Shown here piece after piece: positions 1 to 8,900 of a stretch of DNA of 64,000 bases. The stretch covers positions 124,001 to 188,000 of the forward strand of contig CBIHNF010000002.1 of the NCBI GenBank assembly GCA_966211335.1, in the 5' to 3' direction. Within the stretch, counting starts at the first letter, position 1. Each line of letters begins with the position of its first letter. The notes below the pieces were generated by a model that was not told the DNA's origin, made no database searches, and saw only the letters and a list, made by a program, of their open reading frames with translations. The translations under genes were made by a program, and so were the position numbers. The stretch comes from JAPWJZ01 sp966211335. Its GTDB lineage: Bacteria > Pseudomonadota > Alphaproteobacteria > Micavibrionales > UBA2020.

Positions 1-2
1 AA

Positions 3-218
3 GCGAATGCTTATGCGGCCATCGGAGATAAGTATATGCGAACCCCGGATCCAAATCCGGTGGAGGGGTTTGCCTGGTTAAGCTTGGCGGAAAGCTATCG
101 GCCCGAGCTGCTGGGAATGCGCTTAAAGATAGAGGCCACACTGACTGACGACCAACTGGCCGAAGCGCGGAAATTGGCTGAGACATATAGAGCCAAATAT
201 CATACGCAGCCCAAGTAG
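3..218 (+). CDS. Sel1-like repeat protein, C-terminal end only
   Basis: An open frame runs in from the left edge and stops at 216-218, so only the last 71 residues are seen. They include a helix of the type GFAWLSLAES followed by LTDDQLAEARKLAETY, the ending usual for Sel1-like (SLR, TPR-related) proteins, where the last repeat is followed by a 'T.eQ..eA..la..w' helix. Such proteins act as helical scaffolds for protein contacts, often in the envelope. The internal ATG at 36 is not a convincing start because the frame is open and repeat-like upstream. Base composition is somewhat less GC-rich than the downstream genes. Family assignment rests on a short tail and is moderate. Confidence 0.55.
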   Translation, partial: ANAYAAIGDKYMRTPDPNPVEGFAWLSLAESYRPELLGMRLKIEATLTDDQLAEARKLAETYRAKYHTQPK

Positions 219-277
219 ACATGAGTCGCAGTCAGAAGTTCTCTGCGCTTTTTGCATAAATTTATGCTGGAAAAGGT

Positions 278-351
278 TGGAGGCACGGGCCGGAATCGAA
301 CCGGCATTCGAGGATTTGCAGTCCTCTACATCGCCATTCTGCCACCGCGCC
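278..351 (-). tRNA. tRNA-Cys (GCA)
   Basis: Reverse-strand cloverleaf of 74 bases. The acceptor stem pairs GGCGCGG with CCGTGCC (one G-T pair), the anticodon stem GAGGA/TCCTC encloses CTGCAAA giving anticodon GCA, and the T arm is GCCGG-TTCGATT-CCGGC. The discriminator is T and CCA is encoded (complement at 278-280). This closely follows the standard bacterial tRNA-Cys layout. No U-run terminator is seen immediately downstream. Confidence 0.96.
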
Positions 352-520
352 ACCTTATGAAGGCAGCCTGCAGAATGAGTGTCGTAGGCTTGGCTGCCGT
401 CAAAGGTTATAATGTTTCGGGACACGACATTCAAGGGGCTTCCTTGAAGCCTTTACCGTGGCTGCCAAAAGTGTATATTAGGCTGAGACATAAAGTTGCT
501 TGATATTGAGGATGAATTTG

Positions 521-1183
521 ATGGCGCAAACTTTTGATAAAGCACGCGAAAACATGGTCGAGGCGCAGCTGCGCCCCAACAAGGTAACGGATGACTCGCT
601 GCTGGAAGCCATGCGTGCCGTGCCGCGCGAAAAATTTGTGCCCCGCCACCTGCAGGGCTTTGCCTATGTGGATGAAGATGTTCCCCTCGGCAACAACCGT
701 TATTTGCGCGAACCCGTTATCGTCGCGCGGCTGATTCAGGAAGCGCGCATCAAAAAGACGGACATCGTGCTCGATATTGGCTGCAACACCGGTTATTCCA
801 CGGCTGTCATGGGCTATCTTGCCGGCACCGTTGTCGGCCTCGAGGTCGATAGCAACTTCGCGCAGGAAGCTGACAAACTGCTGCATGACCTTGATATCTG
901 TAACGTTGTTGTCGTCCAGCAGAAATCGTTGACGGACGGCTACCCGCAGCAGGGCCCCTATGACGTCATCCTCATCAACGGCTCCGTGCCGGAAGTGCCG
1001 ATGCCGATTTTGAAGCAGTTGTCGGAAGGCGGCCGCCTCGTCACCGTGGTTTCCAGCCATGGCCATATGGGCAGCGCTGTGCTGATCACCCGCGCCGGCG
1101 ATAACTTCTCGACCCGCGTGCTGTTCGATGCCGCAACGCCGACCATGGCGGGCTTCGAGGCGCGCAAGGCCTTCGCTTTCTAA
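521..1183 (+). CDS. pcm: Protein-L-isoaspartate O-methyltransferase family protein
   Basis: A 220-residue SAM-dependent methyltransferase of the Pcm family, which repairs isoaspartyl residues by carboxyl methylation. The N-terminal signature (NMVEAQLRPN, then AVPREKFVP) is the one found in the alphaproteobacterial branch; the SAM-binding strand reads VLDIGCNTGYST and a later strand DVILINGSVPEVP corresponds to the family's acceptor-side motif. The ATG at 521 is preferred because GAGGA at 508-512 sits 8 bases upstream; the earlier ATG at 512 overlaps that site. In many relatives this gene precedes tolC; here popZ follows directly. Whether it still repairs isoaspartate is not shown, since this branch diverges from E. 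coli Pcm. Confidence 0.85.
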   Translation: MAQTFDKARENMVEAQLRPNKVTDDSLLEAMRAVPREKFVPRHLQGFAYVDEDVPLGNNRYLREPVIVARLIQEARIKKTDIVLDIGCNTGYSTAVMGYLAGTVVGLEVDSNFAQEADKLLHDLDICNVVVVQQKSLTDGYPQQGPYDVILINGSVPEVPMPILKQLSEGGRLVTVVSSHGHMGSAVLITRAGDNFSTRVLFDAATPTMAGFEARKAFAF

Positions 1184-1299
1184 AGCCGGTATTCCCGAAA
1201 ATAAAGCCGGCATTCGGACTCGCTTTTGCCGCGCTTTTCACCTAAAACTTTTATATTCAACCGTTTGTGGTACTATCATCTTGTAAAGAAGAAGGCGTA

Positions 1300-1890
1300 A
1301 TGGCTGAGATCAAGACAGAACAGGAACCGTCGATCGAGGAAATTCTGGAATCTATCCGCCAGATTATTTCCGAAGACGGCACGCCTGTGGAAGCGCCCGC
1401 CGCGCCTGTGAAACTGAAGGCGCCGGAACCCGCGCCGCAGCCGGCCCTGCGCCAGCCGCCCGCACCGAAACCCGTCGCACCGCCGCCGCCCGTAGCCGCG
1501 CCGGCCCCGCCGCCCGCACCCGAGAGGCAGCCCGAGCCGATCCTCGACCTTACCGATAAAATCGAGACTGAATTTGAGCCTGAAGCCGAACAGCCGCAGG
1601 TAAATGCCCCGCGCATCGTTCTGGAGGAAGTCATGGAAGACGAAGAACACCTCGTATCGGACCTGACGGCAGATGCCGCCGTTGCGTCGCTCGCAAGGCT
1701 TCTCGCCAACAACATGGCGCTGGAGCGCGAACTGCCCGGCAAGCCCGGCCCCCTCACGCTGGAAGACATGGCACGCGAACTGATGCGCCCGCTCATCAAG
1801 CAATGGCTCGACCAGAACCTGCAGAAGATCATCGAGAAAATGGTCGCCCGCGAGATCGAGCGCCTGTCCCTCCGCGCGATGGATAAGTAA
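1300..1890 (+). CDS. popZ: PopZ-like polar organizing protein (DUF2497)
   Basis: 196 residues. The N-terminus (EPSIEEILESIRQIISEDG) is the conserved PopZ/DUF2497 helix that binds client proteins. Residues about 40-90 are Pro/Ala/Glu-rich and disordered, and the C-terminal 60 residues (LEDMARELMRPLIKQWLDQN) form the oligomerisation region. PopZ builds a polar microdomain that anchors the chromosome origin through ParB and recruits cell-cycle kinases, which fits the presence of cckA in this window. The ATG at 1300 follows an AAGAAGAAGG ribosome site; the upstream GTG at 1267 is not needed. Its usual alphaproteobacterial neighbour valS is not downstream. Confidence 0.88.
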   Translation: MAEIKTEQEPSIEEILESIRQIISEDGTPVEAPAAPVKLKAPEPAPQPALRQPPAPKPVAPPPPVAAPAPPPAPERQPEPILDLTDKIETEFEPEAEQPQVNAPRIVLEEVMEDEEHLVSDLTADAAVASLARLLANNMALERELPGKPGPLTLEDMARELMRPLIKQWLDQNLQKIIEKMVAREIERLSLRAMDK

Positions 1891-1914
1891 CCTTACAACG
1901 CAGACGTCAAAAAA

Positions 1915-2166
1915 TTACGGTTTGAATTTATCGAGGATCGCCTTTACCTGCGCCTCGGAAATATCGGCGCCGCCTTTTGCCATCTGCCCGCCCATGGTGA
2001 GCGCGTTCAGCGTCATCGCCTGCGGCACGCGGGAGGCGGGATTGAAGTATTCTTTCAGCATCATATCCATGATGTCTTCTTGCGCAACGAAACTTGCGGG
2101 TGGTTCTTCCTTCGCGGCGGTGCGGAGAATTTCGGCCTTGGCGAGCTTGATATAATTGTCGGTCAT
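1915..2166 (-). CDS. Small uncharacterised protein, 83 aa
   Basis: I do not recognise a family. The protein begins MTDNYIKLAKAEILRTAAKEE and is predicted to be soluble and helical, with a phrase (VPQAMTLNALTMGGQM) that looks like a structured core and an ending ISEAQVKAILDKFKP. The frame extends to 2235, but the upstream part is AT-rich and non-coding in character, so the ATG at 2166 is chosen. No clear ribosome site precedes it. A possible promoter (TTCGAC at 2225-2230, 18-base spacer, TATATT at 2201-2206, minus strand) would give a short leader. It lies convergent to popZ with 24 bases between stops. Confidence 0.6.
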   Translation of the reverse strand: MTDNYIKLAKAEILRTAAKEEPPASFVAQEDIMDMMLKEYFNPASRVPQAMTLNALTMGGQMAKGGADISEAQVKAILDKFKP

Positions 2167-2289
2167 GATGGGATCACGGATGTTGTTGCGACGAAAGACA
2201 AATATATCTGGAAAAGATGAAGAAGTCGAAAACACATTTTAAAGCCGTTTTAATTCAGCAACTTGCGAGATAGCGCAGGATTATTGTTT

Positions 2290-2318
2290 TGCATAACTAA
2301 TAGATTTCTGCTATAAAG
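2290..2318 (+). promoter_or_regulatory. Predicted sigma70 promoter of the DUF882 lipoprotein gene
   Basis: TTGCAT at 2290-2295, a 17-base spacer and TATAAA at 2313-2318, in an AT-rich intergenic stretch 36 bases before the start codon at 2355. Both hexamers and the spacing fit the vegetative consensus. Prediction only. Confidence 0.6.
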
Positions 2319-2354
2319 TTCGAACGCCCATTAGGCGGCAGAAAGGAGAGCATC

Positions 2355-3017
2355 ATGAACAAGCAGGCAAGCCAACTCGCGCGTTTGGGTACGGGGCTGA
2401 TGATGGCTTTCAGTTTTTCCGCCTGTGCAACGCCGCCCTCGACGCCCAACCAGCCTTCCGGCGGCACCGGCGGCGGGCTCCAGCCTGAGCTGATCGAGGC
2501 CTCTTTCCTGCAGCCCGCTGCCTACAAGCCGCCGGGCACGGATGTGCTGCGGTTTTATAACCTGCATACTGATGAAAGCATCACCATCACCCGCCATCGC
2601 GGCCAGCCGATATCCAAACAGGCCAACTGGTTCATGCGCGACTACCGCCGCGGCGAACCCGCGAATATGGACCCTGCGCTGTTTGATTTGCTGGGCAAGC
2701 TGAAAGCCGCCATCCATCGCAAGCACCCGGGGCTTGATGTGGAATTCCAAGTCGTCTCCGCCTTCCGTGACCGCGACACGAATGATGATTTGCGCGATGC
2801 CGGCGGCACGCAAGCGAAAGATTCCCGCCACACGCATGGCATGGCGATGGATATCAAAGTGCCGGGGCTTTCAACGGTTGAACTCCGCAATATCGCGACC
2901 TGCCTGAAGCTCGGCGGCGTCGGCTATTACGCGGCCGATGATTTCGTGCATGTGGATACCGGCCGCGTGCGCTACTGGCCGTCGCATGACTATCTTGCCA
3001 AGCTGAAGTGCAACTAA
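2355..3017 (+). CDS. DUF882/M15-like peptidase lipoprotein (YcbK-type)
   Basis: 220 residues. Residues 1-24 form a lipoprotein-like signal ending in FSAC, so Cys24 would be acylated; the -3 Phe is atypical. After a spacer, residues about 75-215 form a DUF882 (peptidase M15_2, YcbK-type) domain: SAFRD, a metal-binding SRHTHGMAMDI (His and Asp ligands) and a terminal FVHVDTG (HxD). Relatives are zinc-dependent, D,D-carboxypeptidase-like peptidoglycan enzymes. A strong GAAAGGAGAG site precedes the ATG. The gene converges on glnE and the two stop codons overlap. Exact peptide substrate unknown. Confidence 0.85.
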   Translation: MNKQASQLARLGTGLMMAFSFSACATPPSTPNQPSGGTGGGLQPELIEASFLQPAAYKPPGTDVLRFYNLHTDESITITRHRGQPISKQANWFMRDYRRGEPANMDPALFDLLGKLKAAIHRKHPGLDVEFQVVSAFRDRDTNDDLRDAGGTQAKDSRHTHGMAMDIKVPGLSTVELRNIATCLKLGGVGYYAADDFVHVDTGRVRYWPSHDYLAKLKCN

Positions 3018-5860
3018 TTTTTTCCTGACATGATTTTGGCGCAAATCTTTGCGGCCGCCGTGCAGTCTTTATCGACCTGCGCCGCGAAGGCTTTGAAGGT
3101 CATTTTCTTCTTTGGATAAAGGCTTTTGACGAGCGCCGCCTTCAGGCCTTCGCCCGCTTTTTGCGGGTTAAACGGCAGCTCCGCCGATAACCGCAAAAAT
3201 CCCTGAATGCCCTGCGCTGCGTGATGCGCGGTGCTTAGGATTTTGGCATCTGCCGCTGTCAGCAGTTTTTGCGTTTTCAGCGCGGCGATCGCGTCTTCCA
3301 GCGCGGGCTGCAGCAGCTTCGCCGGCGCGGCATTTTTTAAAATAAGGTAATGCACGGCGAACATGATATCCATGATGCCGCCTTTGCGGTACTTCATGTT
3401 CCAAGGGTCTTTACTGCCGAACTGTTTTTCAACCTTCTGCCGCATTTCCGCCATTTCAAGGCGCAGCTTTTCAGCGTCCTGCGGTTCTGCCAAAATCTCG
3501 CCAACGACGGCCGCAAAGTTTTTCGCAGTGCCGGCGCTGGCGTGGATCAGGCGGGAGCGGATCAGACTCATATGCTCCCAGACCCAGGCATCCTTGCGCT
3601 GGTACTCAAAAAATCCCTGCAGCTGCGTTGCCAGCGGCCCGTCGTTGCCGCCGGGGCGCAGGCGCGTGTCCACGGCATACAAAATCCCTTCGGATGTCGG
3701 CGCGGTGATTGCAGTGACAAGCCGCTGCATCAGGCGGATATAATAAAGGTTCGGCGGCAATGATTTTGCGCCGTTGCTGGCCGTTTCTTGTCCGCCCACC
3801 TGATAGAGCCCAATAATATCGATATCGCTGTCGGCAAACATTTCACGCGCAGCGAAGCTGCCCATGGCAAGCAGCATGAATTCACCGGTTTCAAAGCTGC
3901 CGTGCGCCATGGCGAATTCACTCTCCACATGCGGCAGCAGGCAGGTGACGGCAGCTTCGGCAATGTCGGAAAGATAAAGCCCGCAGCGGCGCTGGTCTGA
4001 AAGCTGCTTCAATATATGAATGCCGGCGTGGAAGCGCTTTTCCCGCGCCCAGCGGCGTGCCGCATCGAGCACATCTTGGTAATCACGCGCGGCGGCGAGT
4101 TGGCGCGCTAGCTCTTCCTTCAAGGTATCAAGCTCCGGCAACCGGCCGAAAAAATCGCGCGACAACACGCCGTCCAGCACCTGCGGGTGGGTGCCGAGAT
4201 GGTCGGCAAGCGCGGGGGAAGTGCCCATAACTTCCGCCACCAGCTCAAGCTGTTGTGGGTGCCGCGCGAACATGGAGAAGATGGGAATGCCGGATGGCAG
4301 GCGGCTCAAAAACTGGTCAAAGCGCGTAAAGGCGTCATCAGGGTGCGGTGTCGCGCCAAGCGTTTGCAGCAGGTGCGGGGTGATCTCGGTCAAAATCTGC
4401 CGTGCCCTCTCGCTGCGCACGGCGCGGTAGCGGCCATGGTGCCAGCCGCGCACAGCGGCCGTGACGGTGGAAGGACTTTTAAACCCAAAGCCTTTCAACG
4501 TCTCCAGCGTTTCGGGGTCATCCTCGACGCCTGTAAACACAAGGTTGCCGCTATCGCCAAGGTTTTGCGATTCCGTGAACAGGCCGGCGTAGAGTTTCTT
4601 GACCGTCTCGACATGTTTTGTCAGCGCGGCAGAAAAAGCGGCGGGAGTTTTGAATCCCAGAAAATCCGCGACTTCGTTAAAGGCAGCTTCCGTCAGCGGC
4701 AGGCTGTGCGTCTGGCGGTCGTCCTGCATCTGCAGCCTGTGTTCGGTGTGGCGCAGGAACAAATAGGCTTCGGTCAGCTTCTTCGCGGCATCGGCGGTGA
4801 TATGGCCGGTTTCGGCAAGAACTTTTAAGGCCTCCAGCGTTGCGGGCTGGCGGAGGCGCGGCTCCCGCCCGCCATAAATCAGCTGCTGTGTCTGCGCAAA
4901 AAATTCAATTTCGCGGATGCCGCCGTGGCCGAGCTTGACGTTGAAGCCGAGGAACGGATTGCCCTTGCCGCCGGGCTTTTTCTGCTTGGCGTTGATCTGT
5001 CGTTTGATGGAATGGATGTCCTGTATCGCCGCGAAATCAAGGTTGCGCCGCCAGATCCAGCTTTGCATCACCTGCGCAAAATCGCGGCCAAGGGCGTCGT
5101 CGCCCGCAACCGGCCGCGCTTTGATCATCGCCGCGCGCTCCCAGTTCTGGCCAAGGCTGCCGTAATAGGTTTCGACGGCGTTGATGGAAACGGCGAGCGG
5201 CATGGCGCCGGGGTCGGGACGCAGGCGGAGATCGGTGCGGAAGACATAGCCGTCTTCCGTTCTCTCCTCCATCATCCGTGCCAGCTCCCGCGTCAGACGG
5301 ATGAAGAAGTTTTGTGTTTCATCCTTGTCTTTCAGCGGCGATTTGGCGTGGTCGAAGATCACCATCAAATCGATATCGCTGGAATAATTCAGCTCATAGG
5401 CGCCCCATTTGCCAAGCGCGATGACGCTGATGCCGCAATCACGGAACGGTTCTTTCGGGTAGGGCAGGCGGATGGTTTTGGCCGCATGCGCCGCGCGCAA
5501 AAGATGGGCGAGCGCCGCCGCAACCGCCGCATCCGCAAAGCGGGATAGTTGACGCATGACGGCAAGGTCGTCAATCTCGCTGCCGATATCCTGTATCGCC
5601 GTCAGCGTGGCGATTTTTGTTTTGGCAACGCGCAGCACCTGCATAAGTTCAGGCGTGGACGCAGCCTCTGCCGCCTGTTTTTCCGCGCCCTCCAGCAGCT
5701 TCTCAAAACCTTCCGCCTTCAGCGCCGCTTCAGGAAAACGTGCCAGATTACCGGCAAGGTAGGCGCTGTGGCGCGAAATTGTGGACGGCACCGCGCCAGC
5801 GGGCGCGCTTTGCGTTTTTTTCGCTTTTTTCTGACCGTTATTTGGAAAATGGCGGCGCAA
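3014..5860 (-). CDS. glnE: Bifunctional glutamine synthetase adenylyltransferase/deadenylase
   Basis: 948 residues, normal length. GlnE attaches AMP to and removes it from glutamine synthetase, tuning ammonium assimilation in response to PII. Two nucleotidyltransferase domains are visible: an N-terminal one with GKWGAYELNYSSDIDLMVIFD and a C-terminal one with MGSFAAREMFADSDIDIIGLY, each keeping the paired aspartates. They are separated and followed by helical domains (for example GHGGIREIEFF and KGGIMDIMFAV). No ATG is near the expected N-terminus; the frame opens with TTG at 5860, so the start is tentative. It is divergently transcribed from the AsmA-like gene. Confidence 0.95.
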   Translation of the reverse strand: MRRHFPNNGQKKAKKTQSAPAGAVPSTISRHSAYLAGNLARFPEAALKAEGFEKLLEGAEKQAAEAASTPELMQVLRVAKTKIATLTAIQDIGSEIDDLAVMRQLSRFADAAVAAALAHLLRAAHAAKTIRLPYPKEPFRDCGISVIALGKWGAYELNYSSDIDLMVIFDHAKSPLKDKDETQNFFIRLTRELARMMEERTEDGYVFRTDLRLRPDPGAMPLAVSINAVETYYGSLGQNWERAAMIKARPVAGDDALGRDFAQVMQSWIWRRNLDFAAIQDIHSIKRQINAKQKKPGGKGNPFLGFNVKLGHGGIREIEFFAQTQQLIYGGREPRLRQPATLEALKVLAETGHITADAAKKLTEAYLFLRHTEHRLQMQDDRQTHSLPLTEAAFNEVADFLGFKTPAAFSAALTKHVETVKKLYAGLFTESQNLGDSGNLVFTGVEDDPETLETLKGFGFKSPSTVTAAVRGWHHGRYRAVRSERARQILTEITPHLLQTLGATPHPDDAFTRFDQFLSRLPSGIPIFSMFARHPQQLELVAEVMGTSPALADHLGTHPQVLDGVLSRDFFGRLPELDTLKEELARQLAAARDYQDVLDAARRWAREKRFHAGIHILKQLSDQRRCGLYLSDIAEAAVTCLLPHVESEFAMAHGSFETGEFMLLAMGSFAAREMFADSDIDIIGLYQVGGQETASNGAKSLPPNLYYIRLMQRLVTAITAPTSEGILYAVDTRLRPGGNDGPLATQLQGFFEYQRKDAWVWEHMSLIRSRLIHASAGTAKNFAAVVGEILAEPQDAEKLRLEMAEMRQKVEKQFGSKDPWNMKYRKGGIMDIMFAVHYLILKNAAPAKLLQPALEDAIAALKTQKLLTAADAKILSTAHHAAQGIQGFLRLSAELPFNPQKAGEGLKAALVKSLYPKKKMTFKAFAAQVDKDCTAAAKICAKIMSGKN

Positions 5861-5865
5861 AACCG

Positions 5866-5895
5866 ATGACCTGCGTTATTGAAACACGCTATAAT
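5866..5895 (+). promoter_or_regulatory. Predicted promoter of the AsmA-like gene
   Basis: ATGACC at 5866-5871, an 18-base spacer and a perfect TATAAT at 5890-5895. The start codon is at 5930, leaving a leader of about 28 bases with an AAGGGTG ribosome site. The -10 element overlaps that of the opposing glnE promoter. Confidence 0.55.
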
Positions 5896-5920
5896 AACAG
5901 CCGGAATATAAGGGTGACAA
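5891..5920 (-). promoter_or_regulatory. Predicted promoter of glnE
   Basis: On the minus strand TTGTCA (complement at 5915-5920), an 18-base spacer and TATTAT (complement at 5891-5896). It shares bases with the plus-strand TATAAT, so the two divergent promoters should compete for RNA polymerase. Confidence 0.5.
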
Positions 5921-5929
5921 CACAGCAAA

Positions 5930-8900
5930 ATGCTTAAGAAGGCGATACATCACGCCAGCCGCACGGTTGTCGTTTGCTTTGAAATTGCGGGCGTCCTGGC
6001 GCTGCTGCTGTTTCTGGGCTGGGTCGGCCTCATCTGGCGCTTGTCGCAGGGGCCGCTGGCCGTCAACGACTACCTGACGCATAAGGTCGAGCGCGCCTTC
6101 ACAGAACAGCTGCCCGATTTTGCCTTCACCATCGGCGGGGCGGAGCTGATCTGGGGCGGTCGCTTCCAGCCCTTCGAGCTTGAAATCAAGGACGTCCATA
6201 TTACTCGCAGTGAAGGCACCCGCGTGCTGGATGTGAAGAAGCTGCGCGTGCAATTGTCCAAACGCAGTCTTGCCTTTGGCCGCATCGTGCCGCGCGTCAT
6301 CAAGGTCTATGGCCCCACGCTCCGCGTCATCCGCCTTGAAGACGGCCGCTTCACCCTGAATGTGGGGGAGGAAGTGGCGAAGGATGCGAATGTGCCGGTG
6401 CCGGCCGAAGTCATCGGCCCGCCCGCACCGGTTGCGGAAGGACGCGAAGCACTGGTGAAGGGTTTCCTCTCGCAATTGCAGGAACATTCCGGCCTCGGCA
6501 TCCTCGACCGCCTGCATGAAATAGAGGTTTCCGACGCCGCCGTGCTTTATGAAGACCGCGTCCTTGGCGTTGCCTGGAAGTCGCTCGATTCCGATGTGGT
6601 GGCGACCAGAGGCGACCACGGCATTGTTTCCACCGCCATGGTTTCCCTCGACATCGACAAAACGCACAAGGCCGCGCTGCAGGCGCAGCTGACCTATGAC
6701 TGGGATGTGAAGAAGACCACGGCTCTCATCGCCTTCAGCGGCCTCGTGCCCGCGCGCATTGCGCAGGCGAGCGAGAAACTGAAGGACATGACCGGCATCA
6801 ATGTGCCGCTGGTCGGCAGTCTCAGCCTTGACCTTGATCCCGATTTCCGGCCGGAGGAGCTGCGCTTCACCATGGGCGGCGAAGCCGGCACCTTCAACGC
6901 GCTCGACCTGTTCCCGCAGCCGATCACGGTGAAAAGCCTGTTCCTGCGCGGCAAAATGGAAGCGAAAAGCGGCATCACGCTTATCGACCAGCTGAAGCTT
7001 GACATGGGCGGCCCTGTCATCAACGCGGGCTTGAAGGTGGAGACGAGCGGCACCGCACGCAATATCGCTTTTGTCGGCACGATGACGGATATGCCGATCG
7101 ACTGGCTGAAAAATTACTGGCCGCAACCGCTCACGCCCGCGCCGCGTGACTGGGTGGTAAAGCACCTCTCCAAAGGTACGGCGACGACGGCGACCGTAGA
7201 TCTTGAAGGCGTTTATGACCCGACCGCCGAGCATCACTTCGTCGAAAATAAAATCGAAGGCAAGATCGATTTCAATGGCGTCACGGTCGATTACCTGCCG
7301 CCGCTGCCGGTCGTGGAAGATGTCTCCGGCACCGCGACCTATGACCGCGCCAGCTTTAACATTGCGCTGAAGGGCGGCAAACTCGGCGATCTCACGGCAG
7401 GCAAATCAACCGTCGCCATTACTGGCCTCGACAAAACGGCGATTGCGCCGGGCATCATCGACATCAACCTTAACGTCAAGGGCCCGCTGAAATCTGCGCT
7501 GCAGGTGATTGATGCGGAGCCCCTTAAATACCCGACCAAACTGGGTCTTGATATTACGGATGTTGCGGGCAAAGCGGAGGCCGCGCTGGAATTCAAGTTT
7601 CCCATCCACAAGGGTCTCACCATTCACGAGGTAACTTTCGGGGTTAAGGGCAAGCTGGATGATGTCATGCTCCGCCATGTGGCGGCGGGCATGGATCTCT
7701 CCGGCGGGCCAATGGACCTGACGCTGGATAATGACAGTCTTGACGTCAAGGGCAAGGGCAGGCTGGACAGCATGCCGGTTGATTTCGACTGGCGCAAATA
7801 TTTCGCGGCCGATGCCCCTGTTGCAACGCGCCTTTCCGCAGATATTGACCTTAACGCAGCGGCCTTGAAAAAATTCGGCGTGCCGGAGGACCTGCGCGTG
7901 ACGGGCTCGCTGCCGTCCGAAGTCGTCTACACGCAAAAGCCCGACAAAACCGCCGCGCTCGCGCTGCAAGGAAATATCAAGCAGCTGGGCTTCACCATGG
8001 GCCCCCTCGGCTATGTGAAGGAGGAAGGGCGTGAAGGCACGCTGGACCTCTCGCTCGCTCTTAAGAATAACCATGTGCAGCAGCTGACGGGGCTCGCGCT
8101 AAAGGCACCCGGCATGTCCGTGCGTGGCGACCTCAAGTTTGGCGATAATGACGGGCTGCAGAGCGCAAATTTAAGCGAGATCTCCTTCGGCGCCACATCG
8201 GTTTCCGCCGATATCGAAAACAAGGGCAAAGACGGCTATATCGTCAAAGTCCGGGGCGGCCAGCTGGATGCGTCATCGCTATTCAAGCCGGCCGATAACA
8301 CACCGCAAAGCGATGCGGAGGCCGCAAAACAGGTGGCGCCACTGCGCATGACGCTGGATGTGAGAAAGCTCATCACCGGCCCCGACCGTGCGTTGGAAAA
8401 CGTGACCGCCAGCCTTGCCCGCACCAGCTGGGGGCGACTTGACCAGCTCGACCTCGAAGCGACATCGGGCAAAAAGAAACTCTCCGTCCTCTACGGACCG
8501 CAAGGCAAAGGACACAGCCTTAAATTCGTCGCGGAGAACGCAGGCGAGGCGCTGTCCGCGCTCGGCATCAGCAAGTCCATCCGCGGAGGGCGGTTGACGA
8601 TTGACGGCAGGCCGCGCCCCTCCGGCCCGCGCGATATGGCGGGCACGGCGATTTTGACCGACTTCAAAATGAATGATGCGCCGGTCGTAGCGAAGCTCGT
8701 CAACGCCATGTCGCTGCCCGGCATCATCGGCCTGTTGAACGGCGAGGGGCTTTCGTTCAAGAAAGCGCGCGTCGATTTTTCATGGACGGACAAGGGGCCG
8801 CCCACTCAGACGGCGAACATGCGCCTGCTGTCGCTTAAAAACGGCCAGACCTCCGGCGCGTCGCTGGGGCTCAGCTTTGAAGGCAATATCGACAACTGGA

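Noticed and set aside
254..267. Perfect palindrome GCATAAATTTATGC after tRNA-Cys
   Set aside because: Considered as a terminator, but on the tRNA strand it is followed by A-run, not T-run; probably just AT-rich sequence.
123..503. Open frames on both strands across the tRNA-Cys gene
   Set aside because: They overlap a clear tRNA and have no ribosome site or family resemblance.
5876..7237. 453-residue minus-strand frame
   Set aside because: Antisense to the AsmA-like gene, with no recognisable motif and His/Arg-rich shadow composition.
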